Source of the DNA: Gerris lacustris
Lineage: Eukaryota > Arthropoda > Insecta > Hemiptera > Gerridae
Assembly: GCA_951217055.1 (NCBI GenBank)
Contig: OX578281.1
Coordinates: 9,888,447 to 9,952,446, forward strand
Direction: 5' to 3'
DNA length: 64,000 nucleotides
The notes below the pieces were generated by a model. The model was not told the origin of the DNA and did no database searches. It worked only from the letters and a program-made list of their open reading frames with translations. Shown here one piece after another: positions 23,560 to 34,985 of the stretch (positions are counted from its first letter, which is position 1; each line of letters begins with the position of its first letter). A program made the translations under genes and the position numbers.

Positions 23560-24490
23560 TGAATTATTTCCAAATTTAAGGACCAGCCATTATATCAGTG
23601 GTTGGGGGGGGGGGGATTTTTTTTGGGTATATTTTGACTTATAAAACCAATAAGAATGCAAAATTTAAAAAAGCATATGAACATAGTTGTATCCTACTCT
23701 TCGGCAGCTTTCATTTGATACCCCATTCAAAATTTTTAAAAAAATAACACTTTGGGCGCACTTCACATTTTCGCACACAAATTGGCAATTTTTAAAAATT
23801 AAGAATGCACTCCCTGAATTTTCATCGCCCCACAATAAGGTATTAGCATGAACTATTTCGTAATTTTAGGACCAGCCGTTATATATTGGTTGGAGGGGGG
23901 GCATTTGATTGGGAGGTTTTGGCGCTAAAAACGCAATATTGCCGGTAAAAAGCACAGTAATCATAAAAAGTCATATATATTTATAACCTACCTACTTCAG
24001 CTACCTATTTGTTGTGGGTTACCTATTTGTAACCAGATTCAGCAGCTTTCATTACCCCACTCAAAAATTTAAAAATAATTGAATTTACCACATTTTTGCG
24101 ACCTGTGGGTGCGCATATTTAATTTTTAACTTCTGTACATTTTCCTTTGGTTGGTTCCAATGGTTGCGCCAGTGTTTCAAATGTCTGCTCTTTAGCTTAA
24201 ACGGTTCGGGCGCTATGAACCAAAGAGCGACGGACAGACGGACACATCATCGTCGGCATAAGGGTTTTGAGAAGTACCTACAAAACCCTAAAAAATGGCC
24301 CCCTCCCCAACTACCCTATAACGGCTATTCCTTCCCAAATTTTGAAATAATACAACCTAATCCCATATGGTAGGCCAATGAAATTTTCGGAAAAAGTTTA
24401 TTCGTCTTTTCGTAATTACCGATAAAAAAACATTGTGACCCCCCGAAGGATCGAACCTGGAACTTCTTCATTTAGTATCACGAAGAAATA
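23560..24490 (+). repeat. dispersed repeat D1 (copies, tandem-like)
   Basis: Two D1-type segments in succession with ATTTTAGGACCAGCC, guanine runs and TTTCATTTGATACCCC, then GACGGACAGACGGACAC. This ends in the tRNA-like piece that precedes 7SL-3. No gene. Confidence 0.6.
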
Positions 24491-24754
24491 TTTCAATTTT
24501 CTGCTGTTATTAAAAATATGGAAAATGTGCCGTCTGCAGGGTCATAGAAAAAATAAGAATAGCAATTTGATCTGATTAACTGGGAATCCAATATGGCAGA
24601 TAATTTATGCCGCGCAAAAAAAATTAAAAATATATATAACACTTAAGTAAATTGTTTAATATTCTACGCAATTTTGTCAAAAAGCTCAGATCAAAAACAT
24701 CTGGCGACGTCGGCCAATGTCGATTTGACTGCATCCAAATGATTAAAAATTGGC

Positions 24755-25054
24755 AAAAGATATTGGTTCAGCCATATTGGCAAGGCTGGTCAGAGGGTCT
24801 GGCTCTCAGGTGCGATCCCACTACTGCCGGCCACGGGGACTTTTGGCTGCTGAGTTTCCCCCCTGGCCCGGTTCGCCCCTCCTTAACATACCTGGTAAAC
24901 CTAGGTTCCCCAGGGTTTACCATGTCGATGGCCGGCTTAGCGCGGACACCCGATCGTCGCCAGAACATCCCTAACCAGTGGATCCCTGCCTCAGACCGTC
25001 CTCAATATCCGACTTCCAAGTAGCTGGATTACAGGAGACGCCACGCTCCCAGTC
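24755..25054 (-). ncRNA. 7SL: 7SL (signal recognition particle) RNA, copy 3
   Basis: A 300-nt gene with the same landmarks as copy 1; terminator at 24755-24759 and TTTAAG box at plus 25080-25085. One base differs from the consensus of copies 2, 4 and 5 (plus strand TTAACATACC instead of TTAGCATACC near 24884), in the S domain. Confidence 0.93.
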
Positions 25055-26560
25055 GACCTAGAGCCACCACTTTTGGCCTCTTAAACCTCATTTTACCCGA
25101 AATCATTTTTTATCCATTACTTCAAGCTTAAACCCTACCTATTACATAAATATAACTAAAAATACCTCTAAATCCTCAATAACAACTCCTTTATTATGAA
25201 AAATTAGTAAAATAAAGTTTCTACTTTGTAACGTTAGTTCATTCGTTCTCTACATGAGCGCTGTCGTACATTCTAATTCTTTCCATATCATTAATACACC
25301 TTTGTTACACTATTGTCAACCACGACTTACTGTCTTCTATTCATTAATATAGTAAAAATTTAAACAATTGTTTAAAAGAAAAGGTAAAACAACTTTGTTA
25401 CTACGGAAATCATTGTAATAATATGATGTATAGCTTCTATGATAGAGATTATCTCACAACGTATTTAGTTCATCGTGAACCCACTAGATAGTACCACTTG
25501 TTCGCGTCACTCTTAACAAATATTAAAGTTGTGCATCTATTCTAGCAGTCTCAATTCAATTGATCTTTCTAATTTTAAAAAAGAAATATATAATTCTAAA
25601 TATACAACTTGCAAATTAATCAAATACATGAAGGAGCTAGCTTTATGAGAGTGTAATAGCTCCCAGTTCATCTGAAGCATATTTGGTCTCTTATACTTTA
25701 ATACATGAAAGCTCGTTTTTATCAATCACATACAGCATAAAATCTACCAATTACAAAATTATAACTAAAGTACCTCAAATGATTATTGAGGATTTAATAG
25801 AGTCGTGAGTAGTTAATTATGAAAATTAGTAAAAATATAATTTCATCTTATACTGTTAGTTTAATCATTCTCTACTGGAGCGCTGTCGTACATTCTAATT
25901 CTTTCCATATTATAATCTGTATCTGTATACCTTTGCCTTTGTTAGAATATTGCCAACCATACCATACTATCCTAAATTCATTAAAAATTCCTTTAAAAAA
26001 AAAATGCTTAGTTTCTACAGGCATTATAATAAATAATTAGGTATAGCTTTAATATTATAGATTCCCTCAAAACGCGCTTAGTTCCTCATGAGTCCACTAG
26101 ATAGCATCACCTGTCGACGTCGCTTTCTAACTTCATCAGATGTATTATAATCTTAATTTTATTTTTAATTCAATCTTATTTATACTGACTATAAACTACC
26201 TCTCAGACATATACTCATATTTAAATCTAATATGAATAAAACATTCTTGTAAGTAGTTACAATATAAGTAAGTCCCAGATTCATGGAGCTTTATTTTAAA
26301 ATAAGTTAATGTGACTACAATGTAGTTCCGTTAATGCACACAAGGTGTCACTACCAGGCTGCTACTTCACAAACTCCATAGCACTTTTAAGTTGTATTTT
26401 CCTTATTCTAAATAATAATAACAATGTACTGACGCGAAACTCTAAAATTTTAAATGCTCCACTACAATAATCTTTTCTACGTCTTTTAACATTTCTGATA
26501 GGCCTTTTAAAAACCAACACATATAACGCTCGTTACTCGTTGATAGTGTCTAATTTTTCA
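25055..26560. repeat. 7SL-unit flank, copy 3 (uninterrupted)
   Basis: The most complete copy of the unit. It gives the empty sites for the ATT-flanked transposon (about 25910) and for hAT element B (about 26253). The flank is AT-rich and has no gene. Confidence 0.75.
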
Positions 26561-27099
26561 TGCCATAGTAAAAAGAAAAAAAAAAATGTTCCCTTTCCCT
26601 TCACACTTTAAGACTATATTTCTGCTGTTACTAAAAATATAAAAAAAATAGGCAAAGTGTGGGTTCTGCTGTGCCACAGAAAAAATAAGAATAGCAATTT
26701 GATCTGATTAACTGGGAGTTCAAAATGGCAGATAATTCATGTTACCGGGATTTTTTTTTTTTTGAAGTGAAACTTCTTTGGCGGCTGTAGAGTGAATTTA
26801 TTCATATATTGAAATCGTGTAACGAAGTTTGCGATTCGAGACTCGTCCAAGTGTAACATTTTTACAGATGAATTGTATTATATCTATTTAAAGACTAGCA
26901 AATCAAAACAAACATTTATTTTTATTAAATGTAAATTTCCCATAACCATTTCTTAATCCTGAAATAATAAATTCATCAAAAAATGAAAGAGAGCAATGCA
27001 TTCTAGAACTTAAGTTTCACTTCTAATTCATGAGAGCCTCACACAATTTTTTTTTAAATTTTAGGTGGGGTATTAGATGAAAGCTAGTAATGAGTAGAT

Positions 27100-27104
<5 letters not shown>

Positions 27105-27181
<77 letters not shown>
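27105..27181. repeat. (AT)n microsatellite
   Basis: About 38 AT dinucleotides, directly left of the Penelope-like fragment. Confidence 0.95.
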
Positions 27182-27183
<2 letters not shown>

Positions 27184-27206
27184 TAAATTCTCGACCGTAA
27201 ATATAA

Positions 27207-27264
27207 ACAGAAAACAAACAAAACTCAGGTTTCGGTCACAAAAATCGTCTTAATAATATTGGGG

Positions 27265-27296
<32 letters not shown>

Positions 27297-27584
27297 TTTT
27301 TATCTAGGAGGCTGTGGTTTTTCTCCGTATATATAGGTGTGACGCGTGAGGATTTTTTCAGTCGTTGTTTAGATGTTTTACGGTGAGTTTAGGTCTTGGG
27401 TTAATATTTATTGTGTAGCAGTTTCTTAGTTTTTTCCGTTTTGATAGTCATGAGTGTTTGTTTCATGGGTTTTTGTATTTCGTTTGTTTTTTAGGCCCCT
27501 GAAGAAGGTTTTAAGTAAAAACCGAAACGTCGGGATTGTAACATAAAGACGATTTTTGTGACCGAAACCTGAGTTTTGTTTGTT

Positions 27585-27590
<6 letters not shown>
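27207..27590 (+). mobile_element. Penelope-like terminal fragment with hammerhead-like motif
   Basis: Perfect 45-bp inverted repeats (27207-27251 and 27546-27590; for example ACTCAGGTTTCGGTCAC on the left) bound the piece. Just inside the right arm, CTGAAGA (27499-27505), a 6-bp stem GGTTTT/AAAACC and GAAAC (27524-27528) match the core layout of a hammerhead ribozyme, with CGTC/GACG able to form the next helix. One extra base precedes the stem. Hammerheads of this kind are known from Penelope-like retroelements. No reverse transcriptase is present. (AT)n tracts adjoin both ends. Confidence 0.5.
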
Positions 27591-27680
<90 letters not shown>

Positions 27681-27681
27681 T
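27590..27681. repeat. (TA)n microsatellite
   Basis: Long TA run abutting the right arm of the inverted repeat. Together with 27105-27181 it suggests insertion into a pre-existing (AT)n tract. Confidence 0.95.
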
Positions 27682-28200
27682 TATACATAAAAATTAAAAT
27701 TTAAACATTTATTATTCTGTTAAAAGTCAAAATACACCAAAAAATTTCCCCCTCCTCAACTGCCCTATAACAGCTATTCCTAAAATTTTGAAATAATTCA
27801 CGCTAATACCTTATGGTAGGCCAATAAAAATTTCCGGAAAACATTTGCTGTACCTTTTCGTTGTTACCGATAAAATACATTGTGACCTCCCGGGGGATCG
27901 AACCAGGAACCCCATCAATTAGTATCACTGAGAACTATTTTAATTTTCTTCTGTTATTAGAAATATGCAAAATGTGCCGTCTGCTGGGTCATAGAAAAAA
28001 TAAGAATAGCAATTTAATCTGATTAACTGGGAATCCAATATAGCAGGTAATTTATGTCAGGCAAAAAATAATTAAAAGTATACAACACTTGCGTAAATTG
28101 TTTAATTTTCCACGCCACTATGTCAAAAAGATCAGATCAAAAACATCTGGCGACGTCGGCCAAAGTCGATTTCACTGCATCCGAATTAGTGAAAATTGGC

Positions 28201-28500
28201 AAAAGATATTGGTTCAGCCATATTGGCAAGGCTGGTCAGAGGGTCTGGCTCTCAGGTGCGATCCCACTACTGCCGGCCACGGGGACTTTTGGCTGCTGAG
28301 TTTCCCCCCTGGCCCGGTTCGCCCCTCCTTAGCATACCTGGTAAACCTAGGTTCCCCAGGGTTTACCATGTCGATGGCCGGCTTAGCGCGGACACCCGAT
28401 CGTCGCCAGAACATCCCTAACCAGTGGATCCCTGCCTCAGACCGTCCTCAATATCCGACTTCCAAGTAGCTGGATTACAGGAGACGCCACGCTCCCAGTC
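28201..28500 (-). ncRNA. 7SL: 7SL (signal recognition particle) RNA, copy 4
   Basis: A 300-nt gene with the same sequence as copies 2 and 5 by eye. Terminator at 28201-28205 and TTTAAG box at plus 28526-28531. Its 3' neighbour is the 27.7-28.0 kb D1/tRNA-like segment. Confidence 0.93.
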
Positions 28501-29030
28501 GACATAGGGCCACCACTTTTGGCCTCTTAAACCTCATTTTACGCGAAATCATTTTTTTATCCATTACTTTAAGCTTATAACCTTCCTACTACATAATTAT
28601 AACTAAAAATACCTCTAAATCCTCAATAACAACTCCTTTTTTATGAGAAATTAGTATAATAGAGTTTCTACTTTGTAATGTTAGTTCATTCGTTCTCAAA
28701 TTGAGCGCTATCGTCCATTCTAATTGTTTCACCTTTGTTGGAAGAATTTATAAAGTAACTTAATTGTAACGTTTGCTTAGTATGAAAAAAAAAAAGTGAA
28801 TGATTATAACGTGAGATAATCTCAATCATAGCAGCTATAGCTATGCATCATAGCTATAGCTGCTATGATTGAGATTCTCTCACAATGTACTTAGTTTCTC
28901 TTGAATCCACTAGATAGCACCACCTGTAAACGTCACTTTTTAACTTTCGTCAAATTTGTATGTTTTGTATTGTAGTCTCAATTTTAATACAAATTATGTA
29001 ATTGAAATTCCTTTAATATACTGCAAGATT
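28501..29030. repeat. 7SL-unit flank, copy 4 (shortened)
   Basis: Homologous to the first part of the other flanks, but lacks the second sub-repeat and contains the palindrome at 28811-28883. Confidence 0.7.
28811..28883. repeat. near-perfect palindrome, 35-bp arms, 3-base loop
   Basis: Pairing positions i and 57694-i gives 34 matches in 35 between 28811-28845 and 28849-28883; the only mismatch is T28817 opposite C28877. Sister 7SL flanks have only the right-arm sequence, so the left arm is an inverted copy of its neighbour. Confidence 0.9.
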
Positions 29031-29269
29031 ACTATTATTCAATTATTATAATTATATAGTTATTAACAGCCAGTGTACTCTTTTGAGGTCAATTCAACAC
29101 TTGTTTTTTTATGCTGTTAAAATGATGTTATTTTAAGTTAAAAAAATATAATTGTTTTCGTGCAGAGGGTCCTAAGTCAAAAAAATATTTTTTTTTTTTT
29201 TATGTTTATTTACCGAATGCTATAATTATTTTTAAAATGACTGTTTTATTAGGGGTTTGTTGGTAAAAC

Positions 29270-29780
29270 CAAAAAAAAAGAAACCCTTATAGTTTCGTTC
29301 ATGTGTCTGTCTGTCTGTCACTCTGTACGGTTCCAATAACTTTTGAATAAAAAGAGATAGAAACGTGAAACTTTCCAATATTAAAGATCGTTTTGACGAG
29401 CACACAGGAAAAATATAGCGAACTCAAAAGTATCAGCTGTTCAAATCCAAAATGGCGGATAACTCACGTCATTCGAAATTTTTTTTTTTTTTAAATTCTG
29501 AGTGGGTATCAAATGAAAGGTATTAAAGAGTAGATTACAAAAATATATGCCACTTAGGGAAAGTGCTCAATTTTCGGCGCCATTTTGAAAAAAAAACATC
29601 GAAATTTTGTGTGTGTCCCCCCACCCCCTAAAATCGTATTTCCGCTGTTACTAAAAATATAAAAAATATGCAAAGTGTGCGGTCCGATGGGCCAAAGAAA
29701 AAATAAGAATAGCAACTTGGTCGGATTAACTGGGAATCCAAGATTGCGGCTAATTGCTGTCACGGGAAAAAAATAGACTG
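29270..29780 (+). repeat. dispersed repeat D1
   Basis: Close match, in opposite orientation, to 780-1270: GTTTCGTTCATGTGTCTGTC, then TCCAATATTAAAGATCG, then the AAGAATAGCAACTTGGTCGG block also seen beside each 7SL gene. Non-coding. Confidence 0.65.
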
Positions 29781-30059
29781 CCAATTAGTGTGGCACATAG
29801 CTTCCTCGCATCCTATCATGTACTATAACAATTATTGTTAAATCACTTTATTTTATTATTGTTTATTTTGTAAAAACTATAAATAGTTTTAGCGATCTTT
29901 AACACTTCATAGCGGTGTCACTGTTGGTTTTACTAAAAAATTGTATTTGAAAAAAATGTTAGTCTCATTGAATAGATGAAGTTAGATTTTTTCCCCGACC
30001 TAAAATTCCAATTTTAAATTTAAAGTTCACGTTTACGCGAGCGTTGCTCGTGAACGCTT

Positions 30060-30196
30060 GGACGGATAACGTTGTCCAACGAACTCGTCCTGAGCATTGT
30101 TAAAATGAACATGTCTACCAAATTTCATCAAAATCGGTCGACATTTACTCAAGTTATCGTCGCACGTTTCATAATTCGCGGACACACAGACCGACT

Positions 30197-30240
<44 letters not shown>

Positions 30241-30372
30241 CGAGACCAAAAATGTTCCCTGATGTCTGAAACGGATTTCTGTCTTGGAATTTTTGAAATC
30301 GGTGCATAAAAGTTTCTCTTTCTCAAAAGTGAACACAATGCTTCCGTTACCTTCGGTAAGCTCGGAAGCAAT
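30060..30372 (+). repeat. dispersed repeat D2 (copy 2) with (ACAG)n
   Basis: Includes a GACA tetranucleotide run (30197-30242) and the D2 blocks listed for 2236-2400. The preceding sentence AAATTTCATCAAAATCGGTC is typical of arthropod interspersed-repeat 3' ends. Confidence 0.6.
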
Positions 30373-30739
30373 ATCTTTTTAAAATTTTGAGTGAGGTATC
30401 AAATGAAAGGTATTGAAGAGTAGATTACAAAAATATATAACACTCGTGGAAAGCGTTTTTTTCTACGCCATTTTGTCAAAAAACATCCAAATCTTGCCCC
30501 CCCCCCCCCCCTTACTAATATCATGTTTACAACACCAACGAAACCCTTTTTACGTGAGATTTAGCGCACTACCAATTTTTTTTATATAAAGTTTGTCTAT
30601 AAGTAACCTTTGACCTATACTATTTTTATAAAAATTGGGTGTTTTGTTTAGTTTTATGTATTTATATTTTTTACAATGTTTTATCTATTAGTTTATGAAA
30701 TAAAATCAAAAAGTACTTGAGACTGTTATGACATTATAT

Positions 30740-31090
30740 ATATATCTGTTTTTAGGCTAAGATACACATGGCTGTAGTTTACACAAAAACATAACAGCTC
30801 CTTGCACGTGCCAGCTATTATCACGTGTATAAGTTGAATAGCATGCCTGTAGCTGGCAAGCAAGTAGAGTGCACGAGATTCGATTTGTTTGCCAAGCGGT
30901 GTGGTGGGGGTTACAAACCGCATGCCAAAAGGGAACGCACGCGACAGCTACCTCGGGCGGCCATTCCAGTAGTTGGCAAGCACCCATCGATTGTGGATGT
31001 GATCATTGCGTATTTATTGTTTTTGCGTAAATAGAATTTACTCCGTTTCTTAAAAAAAGGCAATTTATTTTGCTTTCACGTTTATAAATA
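30740..31090. other. upstream region of the MADF gene
   Basis: Relatively GC-rich for the window, with repeated AGCTGGCAAG/AGTTGGCAAG words and CACGTG-like sites near 30806 and 30832. It may hold the promoter of the MADF gene or the terminus of a transposon carrying it; neither can be shown here. Confidence 0.35.
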
Positions 31091-31114
31091 GGTAATATTT
31101 TGTTTTTGGTAATC

Positions 31115-32926
31115 ATGTCTCGATGGGGAGATGAAAAGACGATCAAATTAATTCGCTTATACAGAGATCACGAGTGTCTCTGGAATTCAAGCAATTCATC
31201 TCTCTATAAAAATAAAATAGCCCGTGATAATGCTTATATAAACATTCAAGAGGATATGAATCAGCATAATATGACTGTTAAGGATATAAAAAACAAAATA
31301 AAAGGTTTGAGAAGTACTTACCATCAAGAACTAAATAAAATTAAGATTTCTAAAAGTTCAGGAACCGGTGAGAGAGATGTTTATAAACCTAGTTTAAAGT
31401 GGTTTCAAGAAATGGACTTTTTAAATGATATTTTTGAGTACAGAAAATCAAAGTCTATAGAAGTAAGTACCTTCCCTTTGTTTTACAAGTTTATTAGTTG
31501 TTTTTTTTTTTTTTTTTTGCTCAATTACATGTCTGTTTATCTATCTGCAATTTTTTTACTACTTATCTGTTATTATTTTACCTGGCGCTTCGGGCCAGGC
31601 AGGCCTTAAATAATATGATTATAATTACATCAATAAATAAAATATACATACCTAGAGAATGTGCAAATTCAACAAAAGGTGGCGCATTTAATAAGCTTTG
31701 AAATTTTATTTTTTAATCTAAAATACTTATATCCTAAGATGGCGTTATCCGTTATCGAAATAATACAAAAAAATCGGTCCGAGACAACTCAGAAAAACTC
31801 TCTCATATACAAGTTCATAATTACTTAGCCCAGTGTTTTCCATTTATTAGTTTTCATAGCTACATTTAAATATTATTGAACATTTTATCAAAACATATCA
31901 TAAAAATAACTTCTCCCGGGCGGGGACCGAACCTGGGCTTCCTCCGTCCGCGTTTTAAGCTATTTTATCAGGAACTAGATTTTTTCCGGGAAAACGGCTT
32001 ATATCGTTAGATTCTTATTTAAATGGACTACATTTTAGATTTTTTGTAATCAAAATAGTCGAAGCCGTTTTCGAATAATATTTGTTTCACATTTTCTTCT
32101 TCAAACGTTGTGGTCCCCTATATTATTCTATAATTTTTTGTGATGGGTCTTGAGGGGTGAATTAAACAATTACTTCATTTCTTAAAAATGGCTATATTTC
32201 GTCTCATTAGAGACATCATCAGGCCTGTAACAAGGCCTTCACATTTTCTTTTTTTCAAAGTTTTTGGAGGGTAGCGCCCCCAAATTTAGAGCTAAAATAC
32301 ATTTCCCTCGGGGTATGATTTTTCTGAACATGTAAGCCAAATTTCGTCAAAATCTGCCCTGCAATTTAGGCTCCAGGCGTCTGCACAGACGACAGACAGA
32401 CAGACTTTTTTTGGACACAGGGGACCTCAAAACGAGCAAATCCATCAAAATCTCAAAATCAAATTTTCGCGCCATCACAATACTTTCTCTTTATATGAGA
32501 AAGTAATAAACTTTTTTTTTTTTTCATTAAGAGGATGGGGAGAAAAAAAGAAAAGAAAAAATAGAAAAAGAAAAGAAATAAAAAAGAAAAGAATGTTATA
32601 TCACAATATAATAATGTATATTATGTTTAATAATCTACGACACCCTAAAAAGTGCTTGGTTACAAGTATTTCCCAGTGATTTTTGAAGTGTCGTCGGGAG
32701 CAATTATATTTATTTGTTTGCCGTCAATAGTTCTCAGTGGCGTAGATACGGGGGGGGGGGGATATGGGGGATATACCCCCCCCCCCCCTTGAGATTAAGA
32801 AAATATATATATTATATATGTATATTATAAATTATAATAAATAGATGGAACCAAGTTAAAATCTGCTTAAAATGCTGTTTTTGAACGTTTATTTTTCAAA
32901 ATTTTCCCGGGGGAGGACCCCCCTTC

Positions 32927-32981
<55 letters not shown>

Positions 32982-33568
32982 TAGTGTCAGCATATCCCCC
33001 CCCCCCCAAAGATTTTTTCTATCTACGCCACTGATAGTTCTTATACACAGCTTGATAAATTTCATTTAGTTAGCCATGTTTTATCTACTCCCATTCTTAT
33101 CTCTTAGAAATCTTAAAAGCAAAATATCTACCGTACATACACATACATTTATGTACAATACATACATAATTTTTGTGTGTGTTTCAGATAAAACAGTTTT
33201 CCCTTCAAACAAATGCTGAAACACTCGAGCAGTCTTCTTCTGAAACATATGCTGGGCAACTTGAACAGCCACATGCGTCTTCGGCAACAATAATTGAAAA
33301 TCTACACAAGAAACCACGATCAAAAAAAAGTTGCCAGATTAGGAAAAGACTGACACAACCTTATAATGAAACCTTGACTGCGCTACAACGTTTAGAAAAT
33401 ATTATCACTAAAATAAATAATCCAAGATCCAATGAAGATGAATTTTATTACTTCGGTCAAAATGTTGCCGCCCAGTTAAGATCGTTGCCATTAAACAATG
33501 CAATGGGCGTACAAACAAAAATTCAAATGTTATTGTCCACAGAGAGGTGTCGAATTACCCCTTCTTGA
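31115..33568 (+). CDS. MADF-domain protein, two exons
   Basis: Exon 1 is 31115-31462 (116 codons) and ends before GTAAGT. Exon 2 is 33188-33568 after TTTCAG; the junction is phase 0 and the product is 242 aa. Residues about 5-115 form a MADF (Myb/SANT-like) DNA-binding domain: W4, the motif LIRLYRDHECLW, an IKNKIKGLR helix, and DVYKPSLKWF near the end. The C-terminal half is polar with a basic stretch (KKPRSKKSCQIRKR). It ends with FGQNVAAQLRSLP, which resembles the BESS-type tail of MADF proteins. Such proteins are sequence-specific regulators or second proteins of PIF/Harbinger transposons. The 1.7-kb intron carries a tRNA-like SINE, a hammerhead-like motif and a hAT MITE, and another hAT MITE starts 31 bp after the stop. 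I chose the ATG that immediately precedes SRWGDEKT, the usual start of the domain. Confidence 0.75.
31860..32000 (-). repeat. tRNA-derived SINE fragment in MADF intron
   Basis: On the minus strand AGGTTCGGTCCCCGC (B-box) follows, at tRNA-like distance, a T/A-rich segment with GATAAAATAGC. It sits inside a repeat (31980-32500) related to the interior of hAT element B (ATGGACTACATTTT, GTTTTCGA). Confidence 0.45.
32153..32240 (-). repeat. hammerhead-like motif (Penelope-like remnant) 2
   Basis: Minus strand: CTGATGA (32222-32216), stem GAGAC/GTCTC form with TAAT loop (32214-32201), then GAAA (32200-32197). The layout is the same as at 27499-27528, including one unpaired base before the stem. 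Confidence 0.45.
32735..33033. mobile_element. hAT MITE C
   Basis: Ends CAGTGGCGTAGATAC and TATCTACGCCACTG. Target duplication ATAGTTCT at 32727-32734 and 33034-33041. The 299-bp element is made largely of G and C runs and an AT microsatellite (32935-32978). It lies in the MADF intron, 154 bp before exon 2. Confidence 0.9.
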
Positions 33569-33598
33569 ATCATCTTCTACTTTATATTCTCACCCTTC

Positions 33599-34074
33599 CA
33601 GTGGCGTATCCAGGGGGGGGGGGCACAGGGGGCACGTGCCCCCCCCCCCCCCAGACTGGCCCAGACCCAATAGAGTTATAAAGAAACAAACTACGCCGTA
33701 TTTTTTTTTTTATACATATTTTTACATTCAATTTCATCTCAGAAATGCATAAAAGCGCTGTTTTGGGAGATCATATTTTTAAAATTTTCCGTCCGGCCCC
33801 CCCCCCCCCCCCCCCCCCAATCATTAAGACGACAGCAATGACTTACAGTTAGATATTGTGCTCCAGTAACCATTAGCATAACTTTTTCAACGATTACGTT
33901 CAAAAACCGTTGTTGTTACTTAGGCGCGATTTTTTTTTTGGGGGGGGGGGGGGGGGCAGTTGCTTTTTGGAATAAGTAGTTTCCTTTTGTTGTTGCTACT
34001 ACGAACCCCCCCCCCCCAATCTAAACTGACTTAGAATGTGCCCCCTTCAGACCTAGCCGCTGGATACGCCACTG
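33599..34074. mobile_element. hAT MITE D
   Basis: Ends CAGTGGCGTATCCAG and CTGGATACGCCACTG. Target duplication CACCCTTC at 33591-33598 and 34075-34082. The 476-bp element contains several G/C homopolymers of 12-22 bases and lies in the presumed 3' UTR of the MADF gene. Confidence 0.9.
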
Positions 34075-34114
34075 CACCCTTCCACTACATATAGTAAGAT
34101 ACTCCCTAAAGGCT

Positions 34115-34985
34115 TTTTTAGGGTTTTGTAGATACTTCTCAAAACCCTTATACAGAGGGTGGTATGTCCGTCCGTCCGTCGCTCTTTGGTTCATAGGGCC
34201 TGAACCGTTTAAGCGAAAGTGATGAAAATTGAAAAACTGGTGCAACTTTTTGACCCAACCACAGGAAACATATACAGAAGTTCAAAATTTAATAAGCGCA
34301 TGCGCAATTCGCAAAAATGTGGTAAACTCAATTTTTTTTTTTTTAATTTTCGAGTGGGGTATCAAATGAAAGCTGCTGAAGAGTAGGACGCATATACATT
34401 TATGCTTTTTTAAATTTTGCATTCCTTGTTGGGTAAAAAAAATCAAAATATACCCCAAAAAAATCCCCCACCCCCAACCACTATATAACGACTGGTCCTA
34501 AAATTTCGAAATAATTCATGCTAATTCCTTATTGTGAGGCGATGATATTTCCGGGAGTTCATTTCTAGTTTTTAAAAATTACCAATTTTATGAGCGCGAA
34601 AATTTGAAGTGCGGCCAAAATTTTATTTTTGGCCGCAAAATTTTTTAAAATTTTGAGTGGGGTATCAAATGAAAGCTGCTGAAGAGTAGGATACAAATAT
34701 ATATTTGCTTTTTTAAATTTTTCATTCTTTATTGGTTTTATAAGTCAAAATATACCCCCAAAAAAATTCCCCCCCAACACTATATATCGGCTGGTCCTAA
34801 AATTTCAAAATAATTCATGGCTATACCTTGTGGTGGAGCGATGAAAATGTTCTGAAAAAATGTAATTTATCTAGTCGTTATTACTGATAAAAACCTTGTG
34901 ACCCCCCCGGGGGATCGAACCCGGGACCCTTGAGACCGAAGAAAAAAATCATAATTACATAACGGGTATGCTTAATCATCTACAA
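34115..34985 (-). repeat. dispersed repeat D1 (longest copy) with tRNA-like head
   Basis: Begins AGGGTTTTGTAGATACTTCT followed by GTCCGTCCGTCC. Two internal sub-repeats contain GTGGGGTATCAAATGAAAGC and GAAGAGTAGGA. It ends near the minus-strand B-box GGTTCGATCC (34921-34912). The tRNA-like head joined to the D1 body suggests one composite SINE-like family. Confidence 0.6.

Noticed and set aside
27023..27217. Frame rich in alternating isoleucine and tyrosine, similar ones at 27491, 32872 and 59172
   Set aside because: Translation of (AT)n microsatellites.
34897..34985. Possible tRNA gene with CCCGGGTTCGATCC
   Set aside because: Only the T-arm/B-box is convincing. I could not form acceptor and anticodon stems, and the same piece recurs in several repeats, so it is a SINE head.
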